This document shows, piece by piece, positions 17,164 through 26,556 of a DNA stretch of 64,000 nt (its first letter is position 1; every line of letters begins with the position of its first letter). The stretch comes from Neolewinella antarctica (GTDB lineage: Bacteria > Bacteroidota > Bacteroidia > Chitinophagales > Saprospiraceae). The notes below the pieces were generated by a model that was given only the letters and a program-made list of their open reading frames with translations, had not been told where the DNA came from and ran no database searches. Both the position numbers and the translations under genes were made by a program. The stretch spans positions 248,001-312,000 of the forward strand of contig NZ_JAATJH010000003.1 in the NCBI RefSeq assembly GCF_011927835.1, given 5' to 3'.

Positions 17164-17297
17164 TAGGCGGTAGGAAGAGAGGCGGTAGGCGGTAGGGATC
17201 CGCACTTTGGAGGCGTGAACATTTTGAGTCCAATCCACCTACCGCCTACCTACCTACCGCCTACCGCCTACCGCCTACAAATTCCGCCTACCGCCCA
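17164..17297. repeat. TACCGCC word array, copy T2, inverted
   Basis: GGCGGTAGG words on the left (17164-17196) face CCTACCGCC words on the right (17235-17297) across a 38 bp spacer, so the two halves can pair. It sits between panB and mltG and stops about 20 bp before the mltG ATG. It may act as the panB terminator, though no T-run follows. Confidence 0.75.
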
Positions 17298-17315
17298 ACA
17301 ACCTAAAACACCAGG

Positions 17316-18344
17316 ATGATAAAAAAAATAGCCCTAGTCCTACTCTTGGCCGTCATCGCCCTAGCCGGCTCCGCCTACTACCAGGTAATGGTTATCCCTG
17401 CCGTCCCCAAAAGTCTCGACGCCCCGGTGACCGTCACCATTCCTGCGGGAACCGATTATGAAGGCGTGATGAATATTTTAGCCTTGGAAGGCGTTGAACC
17501 GAACCGGACCGTTTTCGATCCGCTCGCCGAGCGCATGGCTTACAAAAGGGCTGATATGCGGACCGGCCGCTTCGATCTTGCGCCCGGGCTGAGTTACGTC
17601 GGCCTCATCCGTGCGCTCCGTAGCGGAAAGCGGGGCACGGCCAACGTCGTCCTGAACGTCGAGCGGGAGCCGGAACACGTAGCCGCCAAAGTGGCCCGTT
17701 TTCTGGAGCCGGATAGCCTCGCTTTCGTGCGTCTGATGCAGGATGAAGAATACATAACTAGCCTCGGCTACACGAAAGAAACGCTCCACACACTCTTTAT
17801 CCCCAATACCTACAATCTCTACTGGCACTCCACGCCGCGGGAGTTCATGGAGCGTATGGTCATTGAGCACGACAAGTTTTGGGACGCGGACGGTCGCCGG
17901 GAAAAGGCCGCCGCGCTCGGCCTGAGCCCGGCCGAAGTGTACACGCTGGCCAGCATCGTGGAAAAAGAAAGCCTCGTAGCCTCCGAGCAGCCGCGCATCG
18001 CCGGGGTGTACCTCAATCGTCTCGACCGGGGCATTCCGCTCCAGGCCGACCCGACGGCCGTTTTTGCTACGCGTGACTTTGGCGTAAAACGCGTACTCAA
18101 TCGCCATACCGAATTCGACAACCCTTATAACACGTACGTCTACGCCGGCCTCCCGCCCGGGCCGATCGCCATGCCGAGCCTCGGCAGCATCGACGGCGTG
18201 CTGAACCCCGAATCCCACGACTACATTTATTTTTGCGCACGGGGTGACACGAGCGGCCAGCACAACTTCGCCGAGACGCTCGCGGGCCACGGTCGTAACA
18301 TCACCATCTACGTCGCCAATCTGAGACGGCGGGGATTACGCTAG
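17316..18344 (+). CDS. mltG: endolytic murein transglycosylase MltG
   Basis: Inner-membrane lytic transglycosylase (YceG family) that cleaves nascent glycan strands and is thought to set strand length. One N-terminal membrane segment (residues about 4-22), then a LysM-like region (VTIPAGTDYEGVMNILALEG) and the YceG catalytic domain with ASIVEKES carrying the catalytic Glu, RIAGVYLNRL, LQADPTAVFA, and the C-terminal YNTYVYAGLPPGPI and YFCARGD. 342 aa, full length. Monocistronic; the upstream gap is occupied by the T2 array. The 220 bp gap after it (18345-18564) contains only GCGATATGCG-type short words. Confidence 0.95.
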   Translation: MIKKIALVLLLAVIALAGSAYYQVMVIPAVPKSLDAPVTVTIPAGTDYEGVMNILALEGVEPNRTVFDPLAERMAYKRADMRTGRFDLAPGLSYVGLIRALRSGKRGTANVVLNVEREPEHVAAKVARFLEPDSLAFVRLMQDEEYITSLGYTKETLHTLFIPNTYNLYWHSTPREFMERMVIEHDKFWDADGRREKAAALGLSPAEVYTLASIVEKESLVASEQPRIAGVYLNRLDRGIPLQADPTAVFATRDFGVKRVLNRHTEFDNPYNTYVYAGLPPGPIAMPSLGSIDGVLNPESHDYIYFCARGDTSGQHNFAETLAGHGRNITIYVANLRRRGLR

Positions 18345-18564
18345 GGATTTTTATGACAAATACAGCAAACTGCGCAAGCCACGTTTTCGATATGCGATAT
18401 GCGAATCTCAAGATGCGATACTTGATTTAGCTGCGCTGCCGGCAACGGCGGTGAGCTACCGCATTTGGTAGCTCTCTGCGTTTATTTGAATTGATCGTAG
18501 TTACTTCATCAATGGTGCACATTTAGTGCGTTCAAATCCACAGCGGTATTAAATAAAAGAATAT

Positions 18565-19953
18565 ATGTCCGACAAAATAACCCGGATTCGTTTGATTACT
18601 CACGATGCCTCCGAACTACGGGGCGTGCTCGAACCGGGCGCTTACCTCCGTACGCTCGATCCGCTGGGCTACGTTTACCGTCTGCCGGAGGACGCCAAAA
18701 CGCACCAGGTCCGTTATCAAGCCCGTCTGCTTAGTCACCGGGAAGCCAAGCAATTTACCGGCCGGGTGGAGGTAGACAATTCGGAAATTCCTAATGACCT
18801 CGCGGCGGCTTTTGCGGCGGGTTTGTACTTGGGGACTTACCGACCAAATATCTACAAGTCCGAGGTCGAGTCTCATCCGTTGGCGGAAAAGGGTACGCAG
18901 GTATCTTTCAAGCGGGATGAGAAGGGACTAAAGAAAGCTTCGGAACACGAGATGGCACTCGCCGAAACCCAGCTCCGCATCATGGTCCTCGTGGACGCGC
19001 CGGCTAACGTCAAGCGGCCGCAGTATTTGGCCGATTGGGCGAAAGCGTCCGGTAAGCAGTTTGGTTACGGGGTAAAAGTGCTGGACGAAAAGGCTTGTGA
19101 GAAAGAAGGGTTCGGCGCGCTACTCGCCGTTAACCGGGGTAGCGAAGACCCGGCGCGCTTCATCATCATGGAGCATAAAGGCGGTGGCGCGGGCGCTGGT
19201 GCCAAGTCAAAAAGCGGAGGAGCGAAGAGAGTGGTCGTCATCGGCAAGGGCATCACCTTCGATACCGGTGGGATCAGCATCAAAGGCAGTGCGAATCTTC
19301 ACCTGATGAAGTCCGACATGGGCGGCGCGGCGGCCGTATTCGGAATGATGGAAGTAGCGGCCAAGTTGGACCTCCCCGTCCACCTGATCGGCATCGTGCC
19401 GTGTACGGACAACAGCGTCGACGCGCTCAGCATCAAGCCCAGCGACGTGATCACCGGCCACTCCGGCAAAACGATCGAGATCATCGACACCGACGCCGAG
19501 GGCCGGTTGGTAATGAGCGACGGACTGAGCTACGGTAATCAACACTACTCACCCGACTACCTGCTCGACATCGCTACCCTAACCGGCAGCGCCGTGCGGA
19601 CCTTTGGCTACGAATGCGCGGCCGTGATCAGTAAAAACGAGGAACTCGTAACGGCGCTCCGTACGGCGGGCGATGCTTCCGGCGACCGCGTCTGGCCGCT
19701 GCCCGGTTGGGACGAATACCGGTCCGGGCTCGACAGCGACGTTGCCGACATCAAGAACTTCACCGGCAAGCCCATCAACGGGGCGATCGATGCCTTTAAG
19801 TTTCTGGAATTCTTTACGGACGAGCACCCGGCCTTCGCCCATTTAGACATTGCGGGCGTAGGGATCAAGCAAGGGCCTTTTGCGAAGGACCGGCAGGCCA
19901 CCGGGTTCGGAATGCGGCTGTTGATTACGTGGTTGGAAGGGCTGGCGGGGTAG
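18565..19953 (+). CDS. M17-family leucyl aminopeptidase
   Basis: 462 aa two-metal aminopeptidase of family M17. The catalytic C-terminal domain shows GKGITFDTGGISIKG (metal-binding Lys and Asp, about 227-241), KSDMGGAAAVFG, SIKPSDVITGHSGKTIEI and DTDAEGRLVMSD (family signature NTDAEGRL, with Asp in place of the first Asn). The N-terminal domain ends in a glycine/lysine linker (KGGGAGAGAKSKSGGAK). Releases N-terminal residues from peptides in the cytoplasm; hexameric in studied members. The first signature residue varies in more distant M17 members, so substrate preference is open. No operon partners. Confidence 0.92.
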   Translation: MSDKITRIRLITHDASELRGVLEPGAYLRTLDPLGYVYRLPEDAKTHQVRYQARLLSHREAKQFTGRVEVDNSEIPNDLAAAFAAGLYLGTYRPNIYKSEVESHPLAEKGTQVSFKRDEKGLKKASEHEMALAETQLRIMVLVDAPANVKRPQYLADWAKASGKQFGYGVKVLDEKACEKEGFGALLAVNRGSEDPARFIIMEHKGGGAGAGAKSKSGGAKRVVVIGKGITFDTGGISIKGSANLHLMKSDMGGAAAVFGMMEVAAKLDLPVHLIGIVPCTDNSVDALSIKPSDVITGHSGKTIEIIDTDAEGRLVMSDGLSYGNQHYSPDYLLDIATLTGSAVRTFGYECAAVISKNEELVTALRTAGDASGDRVWPLPGWDEYRSGLDSDVADIKNFTGKPINGAIDAFKFLEFFTDEHPAFAHLDIAGVGIKQGPFAKDRQATGFGMRLLITWLEGLAG

Positions 19954-20076
19954 AACATCTGCGAGCCATAATGCCTAGAAATGGGAGAATACAGCCGGGA
20001 ATGAAATTGAACCATGCGGAGGGCAAGCGCACCTTCGCAACGAACCAACTAGCCCCTGCTTCTTTCGTAATGACCC

Positions 20077-20093
20077 GGCACCCGCGACCGCGC
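20077..20093 (-). repeat. GC-rich dispersed repeat R4
   Basis: Plus strand GGCACCCGCGACCGCGC, between the convergent aminopeptidase and SWIM-protein genes. Confidence 0.8.
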
Positions 20094-20113
20094 AAAAGTG
20101 TCTACGTTATCTA

Positions 20114-21403
20114 TCACGCCGCTAAAATCCCACCACCCCCGATCAGGCTAAGGGGGTTGAAATGATAACCGTTGAACTCACCGAATACCGCAATCGACCC
20201 GCCGCCGCTGAGCGCAAGTAGGCGGTATTTTCCTTCGTAATTGGGGTCCAGCAACAGGGTCTCCCCGTTGGGCGTGACCAGGAGTGTTTCCCGCCCCCCG
20301 ACCACCGGGGTGACGTTGGCCAGGTAGACCGGGTAGGCGTAGAGCCAGGGATTGAGCGCCAGTGCCTTTTGGTAGTTATCCTTCAAATGCTTGATTTCTT
20401 CGTACCCGACCAGGCCATCGTACGGCCTGCCGCCGGGGGTCGGTGCGGGGAACACCGCCCGCTGCGGATAGCTGCCCGGGTAATAGTGAACGGCCCCCTG
20501 GAAGGAAGCGCCCAGCGGCCACGACCGCTCGTAGGGCATCTCCCCAAAGGCATAGTCGAGTACCAGCGCAAACCGCTTACTTTTTTCTCCGCGCAACCAG
20601 ACGCGGCGAAAGCGTAAACGATCTTCCGCCCCCTCTACCACGCCGAGGACCAACCAGTGATCGTTGCGACCGGGGCGCGATAAAATTTCTTCCTTTTTGG
20701 GTTTGAGGCCGGCGAACTGGGCGAGCTCACCGTAACGATCTTTGGGTAGCTCGTCGCGGTTCTTCCAGGCGCGGACGAACAGGTACAGGTCACCCAGGGC
20801 CCGGGCGATGTCGGTTTCGTTACCGTCGGGGCCGAGGGCGGCGAGGCGGCGAAAGACGCCGGCGGGGCCGGGAAGTTTGGCGTCGGTGAGGCGGGCGGCG
20901 GCGGAGAGGAACGGGTCCGGCCCCTGGGCCAGGGTGTCGGCAATGCCGCGGCGGGCCACGTCGAGCAAACGCAGTTCTAACTCCTGTACGCCGCTCGTCA
21001 TCAGGTCGATGCGGTCGGAACGCCGGTCTGTGGCGGCGAGATCGTCTTTGACCGGCGCGGGGGGCTTAGTGGCACGGTGCTGCACGGAGCGGACCCAGGA
21101 CGGGGGCTGGCCGACGGTGATGCGCTCCTGATCGTTCTTGAGCATCAGCACGATCGCCAGCCCGTGCGCGCAGGGGCGCTGGCGACCGCGGCAATTGCAA
21201 AAGTAGCGGCCGGTGGTGAGTTCGACGGCCGTCTCGGAAGCTTTATCGGAGTTGCCGAACGGAAATTCGCCCCAGAGCCACTGGCCGTCGCCACCCACGA
21301 GCCGCCAGCGTTTGCTGTAGAATAAGCGGCGGCCGGCTTCGAGCGTTTTGGCGTCACCGGCTAGGTGGAGGAGGTCGTCGGCGGAGGTTATTTTGGTGGA
21401 CAA
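20114..21403 (-). CDS. SWIM zinc finger protein
   Basis: 429 aa protein with one SWIM-type zinc finger near the N-terminus: YFCNCRGRQRPCAHGLAIVL (about residues 67-86), pattern CxCx(n)CxH, in a family that binds DNA or protein. The remainder is poorly conserved. Homologs are often found beside MoxR-type AAA ATPases and VWA-domain proteins, but no such neighbour is here. The first in-frame start is TTG at 21403; there is no ATG before the finger, so TTG is accepted. An AGACC word array lies directly upstream. Convergent with the M17 peptidase gene. Role unknown. Confidence 0.8.
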   Translation of the reverse strand: MSTKITSADDLLHLAGDAKTLEAGRRLFYSKRWRLVGGDGQWLWGEFPFGNSDKASETAVELTTGRYFCNCRGRQRPCAHGLAIVLMLKNDQERITVGQPPSWVRSVQHRATKPPAPVKDDLAATDRRSDRIDLMTSGVQELELRLLDVARRGIADTLAQGPDPFLSAAARLTDAKLPGPAGVFRRLAALGPDGNETDIARALGDLYLFVRAWKNRDELPKDRYGELAQFAGLKPKKEEILSRPGRNDHWLVLGVVEGAEDRLRFRRVWLRGEKSKRFALVLDYAFGEMPYERSWPLGASFQGAVHYYPGSYPQRAVFPAPTPGGRPYDGLVGYEEIKHLKDNYQKALALNPWLYAYPVYLANVTPVVGGRETLLVTPNGETLLLDPNYEGKYRLLALSGGGSIAVFGEFNGYHFNPLSLIGGGGILAA

Positions 21404-21409
21404 ATATGG

Positions 21410-21485
21410 GGTCTTTGGTCTAGGGTCTAGAGTCTTAAGTCTGTGGTCTATTGTAATTGTACTTTAGACCACAGACCACAGACTT
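21410..21485. repeat. AGACCACAGACT word array, copy Q4, inverted
   Basis: GTCTTTGGTCTAGGGTCTAG words on the left face AGACCACAGACCACAGACTT on the right, giving a potential hairpin between the SWIM gene start and the end of cdsA. Confidence 0.75.
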
Positions 21486-21508
21486 CTTTCACACCCACAA
21501 ATGATTAC

Positions 21509-22345
21509 CTACCGCAGATACAAAATATACGCCGCAGCAAAGGGAACAACAAAAATAAACGCGTCGAAACGGTCGAGCAAGCCACCGTGACCGGGTAGGA
21601 GATCGCCGCTGTCTTTAACGTTCACGCTGCGTTTGAGCATGCTTTCGACGAGGTCGCCGATGCCCCCGAAAACGGAGACGATCAGACCGAGGATCAGCCA
21701 CTGGCCGACGGGAATGTCGTCGAAAACGAGGCTGAGCAGGTAACTGAAAACGAGGCAGAAAAAGACGCCGCCGAGGCTTCCTTCCCAGGTCTTGTTCGGG
21801 CTGATGCGTGGGAACAGGGGTGTTTTGCCGATTAAGTTGCCGGTCACGTACGCACCGGTGTCGTTGACCCAGGTCAGGACGAGCAGACCGAGCACGATTC
21901 GCGCCCGAAACTCAGTCCCGTCAAAAGCGATAAAATCAACTAGGGCAAAGGGGACGCCGATGTAGAATAGCCCCAGGATCATGAACGCCAGGTTGGCGAA
22001 CGGCTCCTTGCTGTTGCTGTACAACTCGTAGATGAAAATCGAGAACACAAAGGGTGCGAACAGTAAGCTGGCGATGGCCACGAAAGCTTCCGGATCGGTG
22101 ATCCAACCCAGGGAGAGCGCCGCAACGAGGCCGAAGGGCACCAAACCCAACAGCACACCGAGCACCTTGCGGATCTTATCGCGCCGCGTGTGTAAATCTA
22201 GCGTAAGGCCAAAAAACTCCCACAGGCAGCCGGCTGCGATGAACAGGAACATGAGCGTGAACGTGATCTCGCCGGTGTAATGGCCCGCGACCATGATCAC
22301 TACGAAAATCACGGCGGTCGTTAGCCTCCTCCAAAGTCCTTGCAT
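21509..22345 (-). CDS. cdsA: phosphatidate cytidylyltransferase
   Basis: Makes CDP-diacylglycerol from CTP and phosphatidate, the branch point for phospholipids; integral inner-membrane enzyme. 278 aa with about seven to eight hydrophobic segments. The C-terminal signature is complete: SMLKRSVNVKDSGDLLPGHG then GLLDRFDA, including the Lys-Asp and His-Gly-Gly catalytic positions. Earlier conserved parts are WVNDTGAYVTGNLIGK and RISPNKTWEGSLGG. The start MQGLWRRLTTAVIF gives a basic N-terminus before the first membrane segment. A single gene as far as visible, with Q4 downstream. Confidence 0.95.
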   Translation of the reverse strand: MQGLWRRLTTAVIFVVIMVAGHYTGEITFTLMFLFIAAGCLWEFFGLTLDLHTRRDKIRKVLGVLLGLVPFGLVAALSLGWITDPEAFVAIASLLFAPFVFSIFIYELYSNSKEPFANLAFMILGLFYIGVPFALVDFIAFDGTEFRARIVLGLLVLTWVNDTGAYVTGNLIGKTPLFPRISPNKTWEGSLGGVFFCLVFSYLLSLVFDDIPVGQWLILGLIVSVFGGIGDLVESMLKRSVNVKDSGDLLPGHGGLLDRFDAFIFVVPFAAAYILYLR

Positions 22346-22524
22346 GCGACCGATAGCGCTTATATTTTTTGTCCAACGGCAAGATAGGGAAGGAAGTGCG
22401 AAATTTGGTGGCCAACCGTGGGAAGGTTTTTTGAGTCTTTCAAATAAATTTCGGACCCGGTAATATTATTGCGTACGGAACAAAAGGCCCGTAAGACTGG
22501 CACCCATCGACATCACGTATGGCC

Positions 22525-22532
22525 TAACTTTG
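22525..22532 (+). promoter_or_regulatory. -7 element 4 nt before gene at 22537
   Basis: TAACTTTG (exact TAnnTTTG), then TGAT, then ATG at 22537. Same spacing as at holA, 29205, 32041, 39103 and 61478; predicts a leaderless transcript. Confidence 0.6.
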
Positions 22533-22536
22533 TGAT

Positions 22537-23415
22537 ATGCATTATCCGTTACTCACGTGCTCACTCTTGGTGTCATTCTTCACGCCCCTGTGTGCTCAGA
22601 CTATGCTTGATTCAATCCCAGCCGGTACGGTGGTGCCAGCAAAAATCATCAGTGTCGGTCAGGACTATACGAATATTCCACCACCGAATGCTAAGAGTGA
22701 CTTACCCGTGCTGAGGAGGCTGCTTCGCGGAAGCTGGAAGATCACCGGGGCGCTGGGCGTGACGGCTACGAACAAATTTTGGGGCCGGGCCAACGAAACG
22801 TTTACCCACAGCACTCGCTTGAGCGAAGGTGGTGTCAGGTTTTTCTTGCCGGATGGTGAGGTCGTATTTGGTGACGATCGCCAGGGCGTTCGGGGCTCCT
22901 ACACTCGGCACAGTGCAATTTATCCCCGCCTTGGGTTAGCACGGCAGTTGAATTGGGGTGGGCTGCTGCACGGTACGCTCGGCTACTATCAGTCGACGTT
23001 AAAGCTAAATCGAGATCCTTTCGCTGATTTGGCGGAGAATAAGTTGCGGACGATCAATACGTCTGAAGAACGCCTGATCACCCTAGAATTAGGGTTTCAG
23101 TATACCTTTCTACGCACCTACCGCTTCCGACCCTTTCTGGGTGTAGCATTGATGAACTACCTATACTATGAAGGGGAAACGCGAACTAACGTATATGACG
23201 GTCGCAGCGGGCAGACAAATCTTTTTAGTGGGCTCCGCATCAAGAAGTCCTTGTCACTCAACCCCGAATTGTCCCTTACGGCCGGCTTTCAGTACCAACT
23301 TTCCGAACGTTTTTCCGCTGGCTTATTCGGCCACGCAAACTGGGCGCTCGAGGTTTTCATCGAGGCACGATTGGGTTTGGAAATGCGCTATTATTTCAAG
23401 CGGCAGCGTTTATGA
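22537..23415 (+). CDS. predicted outer-membrane protein, paralog family member 1
   Basis: 292 aa with a signal peptide (MHYPLLTCSLLVSFFTPLCAQ). First and most divergent of five related genes (others at 24258, 25395, 26557 and 27854). Shared blocks: LRRLLRGSWKITGALGV; FFLPDGEVVFGD; IYPRLGLARQLNWGGLLHG; LELGFQYTFLRTYRFRPFLG; YYEGETRTNVYDGRSGQ; and PELSLTAGFQYQLSERFSAG. Alternating polar/hydrophobic strands with aromatic residues suggest a beta-barrel of about ten to twelve strands. I recognise no named family. It has a leaderless-type promoter, unlike the others. Function unknown. Confidence 0.75.
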   Translation: MHYPLLTCSLLVSFFTPLCAQTMLDSIPAGTVVPAKIISVGQDYTNIPPPNAKSDLPVLRRLLRGSWKITGALGVTATNKFWGRANETFTHSTRLSEGGVRFFLPDGEVVFGDDRQGVRGSYTRHSAIYPRLGLARQLNWGGLLHGTLGYYQSTLKLNRDPFADLAENKLRTINTSEERLITLELGFQYTFLRTYRFRPFLGVALMNYLYYEGETRTNVYDGRSGQTNLFSGLRIKKSLSLNPELSLTAGFQYQLSERFSAGLFGHANWALEVFIEARLGLEMRYYFKRQRL

Positions 23416-23440
23416 CCGCTTAGGTTGCTTAGCAAAGTAA

Positions 23441-23459
23441 GGGCGCGGTCGTTGATGCA
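23441..23459 (+). repeat. GC-rich dispersed repeat R5 (diverged)
   Basis: GGGCGCGGTCGTTGATGCA, a diverged copy in the gap after the first paralog. Confidence 0.55.
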
Positions 23460-23679
23460 GGGTATAAATATAGTGGGGCTGGGTTTACGGGGCCCGCCGG
23501 AAGAAATACGAAAAAGTTAAAAATCAGAATAAATCACGTACATCCCTAACGGTCGTCCCATCTTTAACGTCAATAGTTAAAGTTGGGGCCTGCGATACGC
23601 ACGGCGGCAATATCTTCATCCACTAACTACAAACCCTTATCTTAGGGGACCTAACGTAAATACCTTCAACACCTTTCCC

Positions 23680-24225
23680 ATGCACAAGCTTACTTTCTCC
23701 CTCCTCGCTTTTCTCGCCATCGGTCTTTTCTCCTGCGAGAACGAGTACGAAAACATCTACCCCAGCATCGCCGACCAGGAGATTTCCTTCAAGGTCGACG
23801 GTCAGGCGCAGAGTTTCAAAACCCTCCCCAATACCTACGGACCGGGTAGCGTCTTTACTTACGAGGGCGCTAACCCCGGCAGCAACTTTCTGGACATGGC
23901 GCGCGCCAGTGAAGACGGCACCACCGTTATCACCATCAGCGCGAAGGACCTGCCCGTGGAAAAGGCGGCCGGTCAGATCAACTACGTAGGCCGTGGCCTA
24001 ACCCCGGCGACCATCACCATTACCAGCACGGAGATGAGCGGCAGCATCTACTGCCCCCACTACGAAGGCACCGACGAGATGACCTATCAGGGCTTCATCC
24101 GCTTCGATAACATCGATGCCGCCGGCGCGCTGAAGGGGGAATTCTCCTCCGACAAGCGGGACGACAGCAACCCCGAACTGCGGGACGGTTCGTTCGACCT
24201 CAAGCTGGGCGTGACGGAGTACTAA
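23680..24225 (+). CDS. lipoprotein of unknown function
   Basis: 181 aa. Lipoprotein signal peptide with lipobox LFSC (cysteine about residue 19), followed by a short acidic stretch ENEYENIY. The rest is predicted beta-rich (ISFKVDGQAQSFKTLP; TVITISAKDLP; ATITITSTEMSGSIYCPHYE; GALKGEFSSDKRD), like the many Bacteroidota surface lipoproteins with a beta-sandwich and no assigned function. It lies between members 1 and 2 of the outer-membrane paralog cluster in the same direction, 32 bp before member 2, so it may be co-transcribed with it. Confidence 0.75.
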   Translation: MHKLTFSLLAFLAIGLFSCENEYENIYPSIADQEISFKVDGQAQSFKTLPNTYGPGSVFTYEGANPGSNFLDMARASEDGTTVITISAKDLPVEKAAGQINYVGRGLTPATITITSTEMSGSIYCPHYEGTDEMTYQGFIRFDNIDAAGALKGEFSSDKRDDSNPELRDGSFDLKLGVTEY

Positions 24226-24257
24226 ACTTCCCGCCGGCGGAGACCCAATTAAGAACC

Positions 24258-25214
24258 ATGAGGCTTACTAAAATACTCCTCAGTCACCGCCCCCGGGCCT
24301 ACCGACGGAGTGGCCTGACCCTGCTGTGCTTTGTCCTTTCTCTGGGGTGGCTCGGTGCCCAGGGTTCGGGGGTGCCCGCCTCGCGACCGGATACCACCGC
24401 GCCCGCCCCACCGACCACCATCGCGGGTGAAATGGCTATGCCAATACTGGACACCTCGCTGCTCAGCCCCGCCCTCAAACGACGCTACCTTAAACTCTAC
24501 CGGCAGCAACAGGGCCGGGGGAGTTTTAAGGGCAACTGGCAAGTCACTGCCTCCCTGGGCGTGGGGTCTACTAGCGACAAAGACTACCGAAACTATACTT
24601 ACACGCGCACCGCTACGCCGGGCAACGGCCGAAGCTTCATCCTACCTTCCGGTGAGATCGTGTTTACGGAACGCTCCGCTAGTTTCAGGAACGGTCGCGA
24701 CCAGGATTTGACGAGCGCCACCACTCTTTACCCGCGCCTCGGCGTTGCCCGGCAGACCCGGAGGGGGTGGTACTTTCACGCCAGCACCGGCTATTATTAC
24801 AATCGATTACAACTGAAGGGTGATAATCCGTACGTGGGATTGAACGACGATGAGGTGCAGCTAGTCGTCACTTCCCGGGAGGACGCGGTTTCGTTGGAAT
24901 TTGGCATCCAGTACACCTTCATGCGTAGCCGTCGTTTTCGTCCTTTTCTGGGCGCGGGCCTGTTTAGTACTCTGTACTATCGCGGTGAGGAGCGCTGGGA
25001 CTTTTACGATGCGAATACCCGCCAGCAGGGTGTTTTTCGTGGTTTTCGCAGTGAGGAATTTTTCCCAATTTATCCGGAGCTCGGTCTTACCGCAGGTTTT
25101 CAGTTTGCGGTAACTGAGCGTGTCTCCGTCGGTGCGCAATTGTTCAGTAACGGAGGTTCGAACGTGTATTACGATGCCCCGTTTGGTGCGGAAGTACGTT
25201 ACGCGCTGAAATAG
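24258..25214 (+). CDS. predicted outer-membrane protein, paralog family member 2
   Basis: 318 aa. Signal peptide with hydrophobic core LTLLCFVLSLGWLGAQ (cleavage likely after AQ, near residue 34), then a proline-rich linker. Family blocks: KLYRQQQGRGSFKGNW; NYTYTRTATPG; FILPSGEIVFTERS; LYPRLGVARQTRRGWYFHA; SLEFGIQYTFMRSRRFRPFL; YYRGEERWDFYDANTRQQG; SEEFFPIYPELGLTAGFQFA; ERVSVGAQLF; and C-terminal EVRYALK. The final residue is Lys rather than the Phe usual in classical porins. Likely inserted by Bam in the outer membrane. No family known to me; name and role open. Confidence 0.78.
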   Translation: MRLTKILLSHRPRAYRRSGLTLLCFVLSLGWLGAQGSGVPASRPDTTAPAPPTTIAGEMAMPILDTSLLSPALKRRYLKLYRQQQGRGSFKGNWQVTASLGVGSTSDKDYRNYTYTRTATPGNGRSFILPSGEIVFTERSASFRNGRDQDLTSATTLYPRLGVARQTRRGWYFHASTGYYYNRLQLKGDNPYVGLNDDEVQLVVTSREDAVSLEFGIQYTFMRSRRFRPFLGAGLFSTLYYRGEERWDFYDANTRQQGVFRGFRSEEFFPIYPELGLTAGFQFAVTERVSVGAQLFSNGGSNVYYDAPFGAEVRYALK

Positions 25215-25394
25215 ATAATGGCCCGGACTAGCTCAGCACGCGAGGAACTAACCGCATTTGCAGCCAAATAACCCCGGGCCCTCACCGGCATTCTTTTAGC
25301 TACGGTAATGCTGTCGATCCGGCCCACCGCTTTGCTGCTTTTATTACTCAATTCTTCAGACAGCATATTTAGCACCTTGTATCACCTTGATCCC

Positions 25395-26345
25395 ATGACA
25401 ATTAGTATGTTAATTCCCGTAAATTTCTTTATGAACGCTCGCCGAAGCGGACTGATCTGGTTATTACTTGCCCTGCCCCTCGGCTGGCTCAACGCTCAGC
25501 GGGTCGATACGATCCCGCCGAAGCCGGGTACTTATCAGCTCCGGCTGTTTGAGGTAACTTACGCCGACACGACGTTACCCGTCGCGGACGCCGAACCGCT
25601 CACCGTCACCAAACGACGCTACGACAGACTCCTGCGGCGGCAGCAGCGTAAGCACTACGAAGGGCACTGGCTGGTGAACGGCTCCCTGGGCATCGGGCTG
25701 GATAATTATGGCGATTACCGCAACCGCACGTACACCCGGTCCACGACGGGGGAAGGTGGACGGAACTTCATTCTTCCTTCCGGTGAGATCATTTTCACGG
25801 AACGTTACTTCGGTAGCTATTACAATTATGATAATCAGGACATAACGAGGTCTACGGGTATATACCCGCGGATCGGCCTTGCCCGGCAATCCCGTTGGGG
25901 CGGGTATTTTCACGCCACCGCCGGTTACTACCGCAGCCGGGTAAAGCTCAGGGGGGATCCTTACGACGATTTGGCCGATAACGGAATTCAGACCGTCGTT
26001 ACGTCTGAAGAGGATGTGGGTACACTGGAGATCGGGTTTCAGTACACCTTTTTGCGTCGTCATCGCTTTCGGCCCTATTTGGGGTTTAGCTTTTTCAATA
26101 CCGTCTATTACCACGGCGAGGAACGGCAGCACGTTTACGACGTTCAAACGCGCCAACGGGGCATCGTTAGTGGTTTTCGGAGTAAAGAATTTTTTCCTCT
26201 TTATCCGGAGTTCGCACTCACCGCCGGCTTCCAGTTTGAGGTGACAAAGCGCCTCTCGCTCGGTGCGCAAATTTTTGCGAACGAAGGTTTTAATATTTTT
26301 ATCGACGCCCCCGTTGGCGTGGAAGCACGCTATACGCTCAAGTAA
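25395..26345 (+). CDS. predicted outer-membrane protein, paralog family member 3
   Basis: 316 aa from the chosen ATG at 25395; the frame is open to 25308, but only the shorter form matches the N-terminal length of its paralogs (MTISMLIPVNFFMNARRSG before the hydrophobic core LIWLLLALPLGWLNAQ). ATG 25431 is also possible. Family blocks are strongly conserved: TKRRYDRLLRRQQRKHYEGH; FILPSGEIIFTER; IYPRIGLARQSRWGGYFHA; GDPYDDLADNGIQTVVTSEE; GFQYTFLRRHRFRPYLGFSF; YYHGEERQHVYDVQTRQRG; and PEFALTAGFQFEVTKRLSLG. The central variable region after GIGLDNYGDY differs between copies and is the likely extracellular loop. Confidence 0.78.
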   Translation: MTISMLIPVNFFMNARRSGLIWLLLALPLGWLNAQRVDTIPPKPGTYQLRLFEVTYADTTLPVADAEPLTVTKRRYDRLLRRQQRKHYEGHWLVNGSLGIGLDNYGDYRNRTYTRSTTGEGGRNFILPSGEIIFTERYFGSYYNYDNQDITRSTGIYPRIGLARQSRWGGYFHATAGYYRSRVKLRGDPYDDLADNGIQTVVTSEEDVGTLEIGFQYTFLRRHRFRPYLGFSFFNTVYYHGEERQHVYDVQTRQRGIVSGFRSKEFFPLYPEFALTAGFQFEVTKRLSLGAQIFANEGFNIFIDAPVGVEARYTLK

Positions 26346-26556
26346 CTACTCTTCTGTCCTTCGACATTAGGCGGTATGTCCTGACGAGCAAATTGATTTT
26401 AGCAATAGATGAATTGCTAATCTGTCTGTCTTCTTGGGGGTTGCCGAAAATCTTATTTCTGACGAATACTGGTAAGCGGCTCCAGATCGGGGGCGTGTCT
26501 TGTAATTTTCGTTTACCGCTGAGGGCACCTTATTGTTTTCCAATTAGTAAAATACC

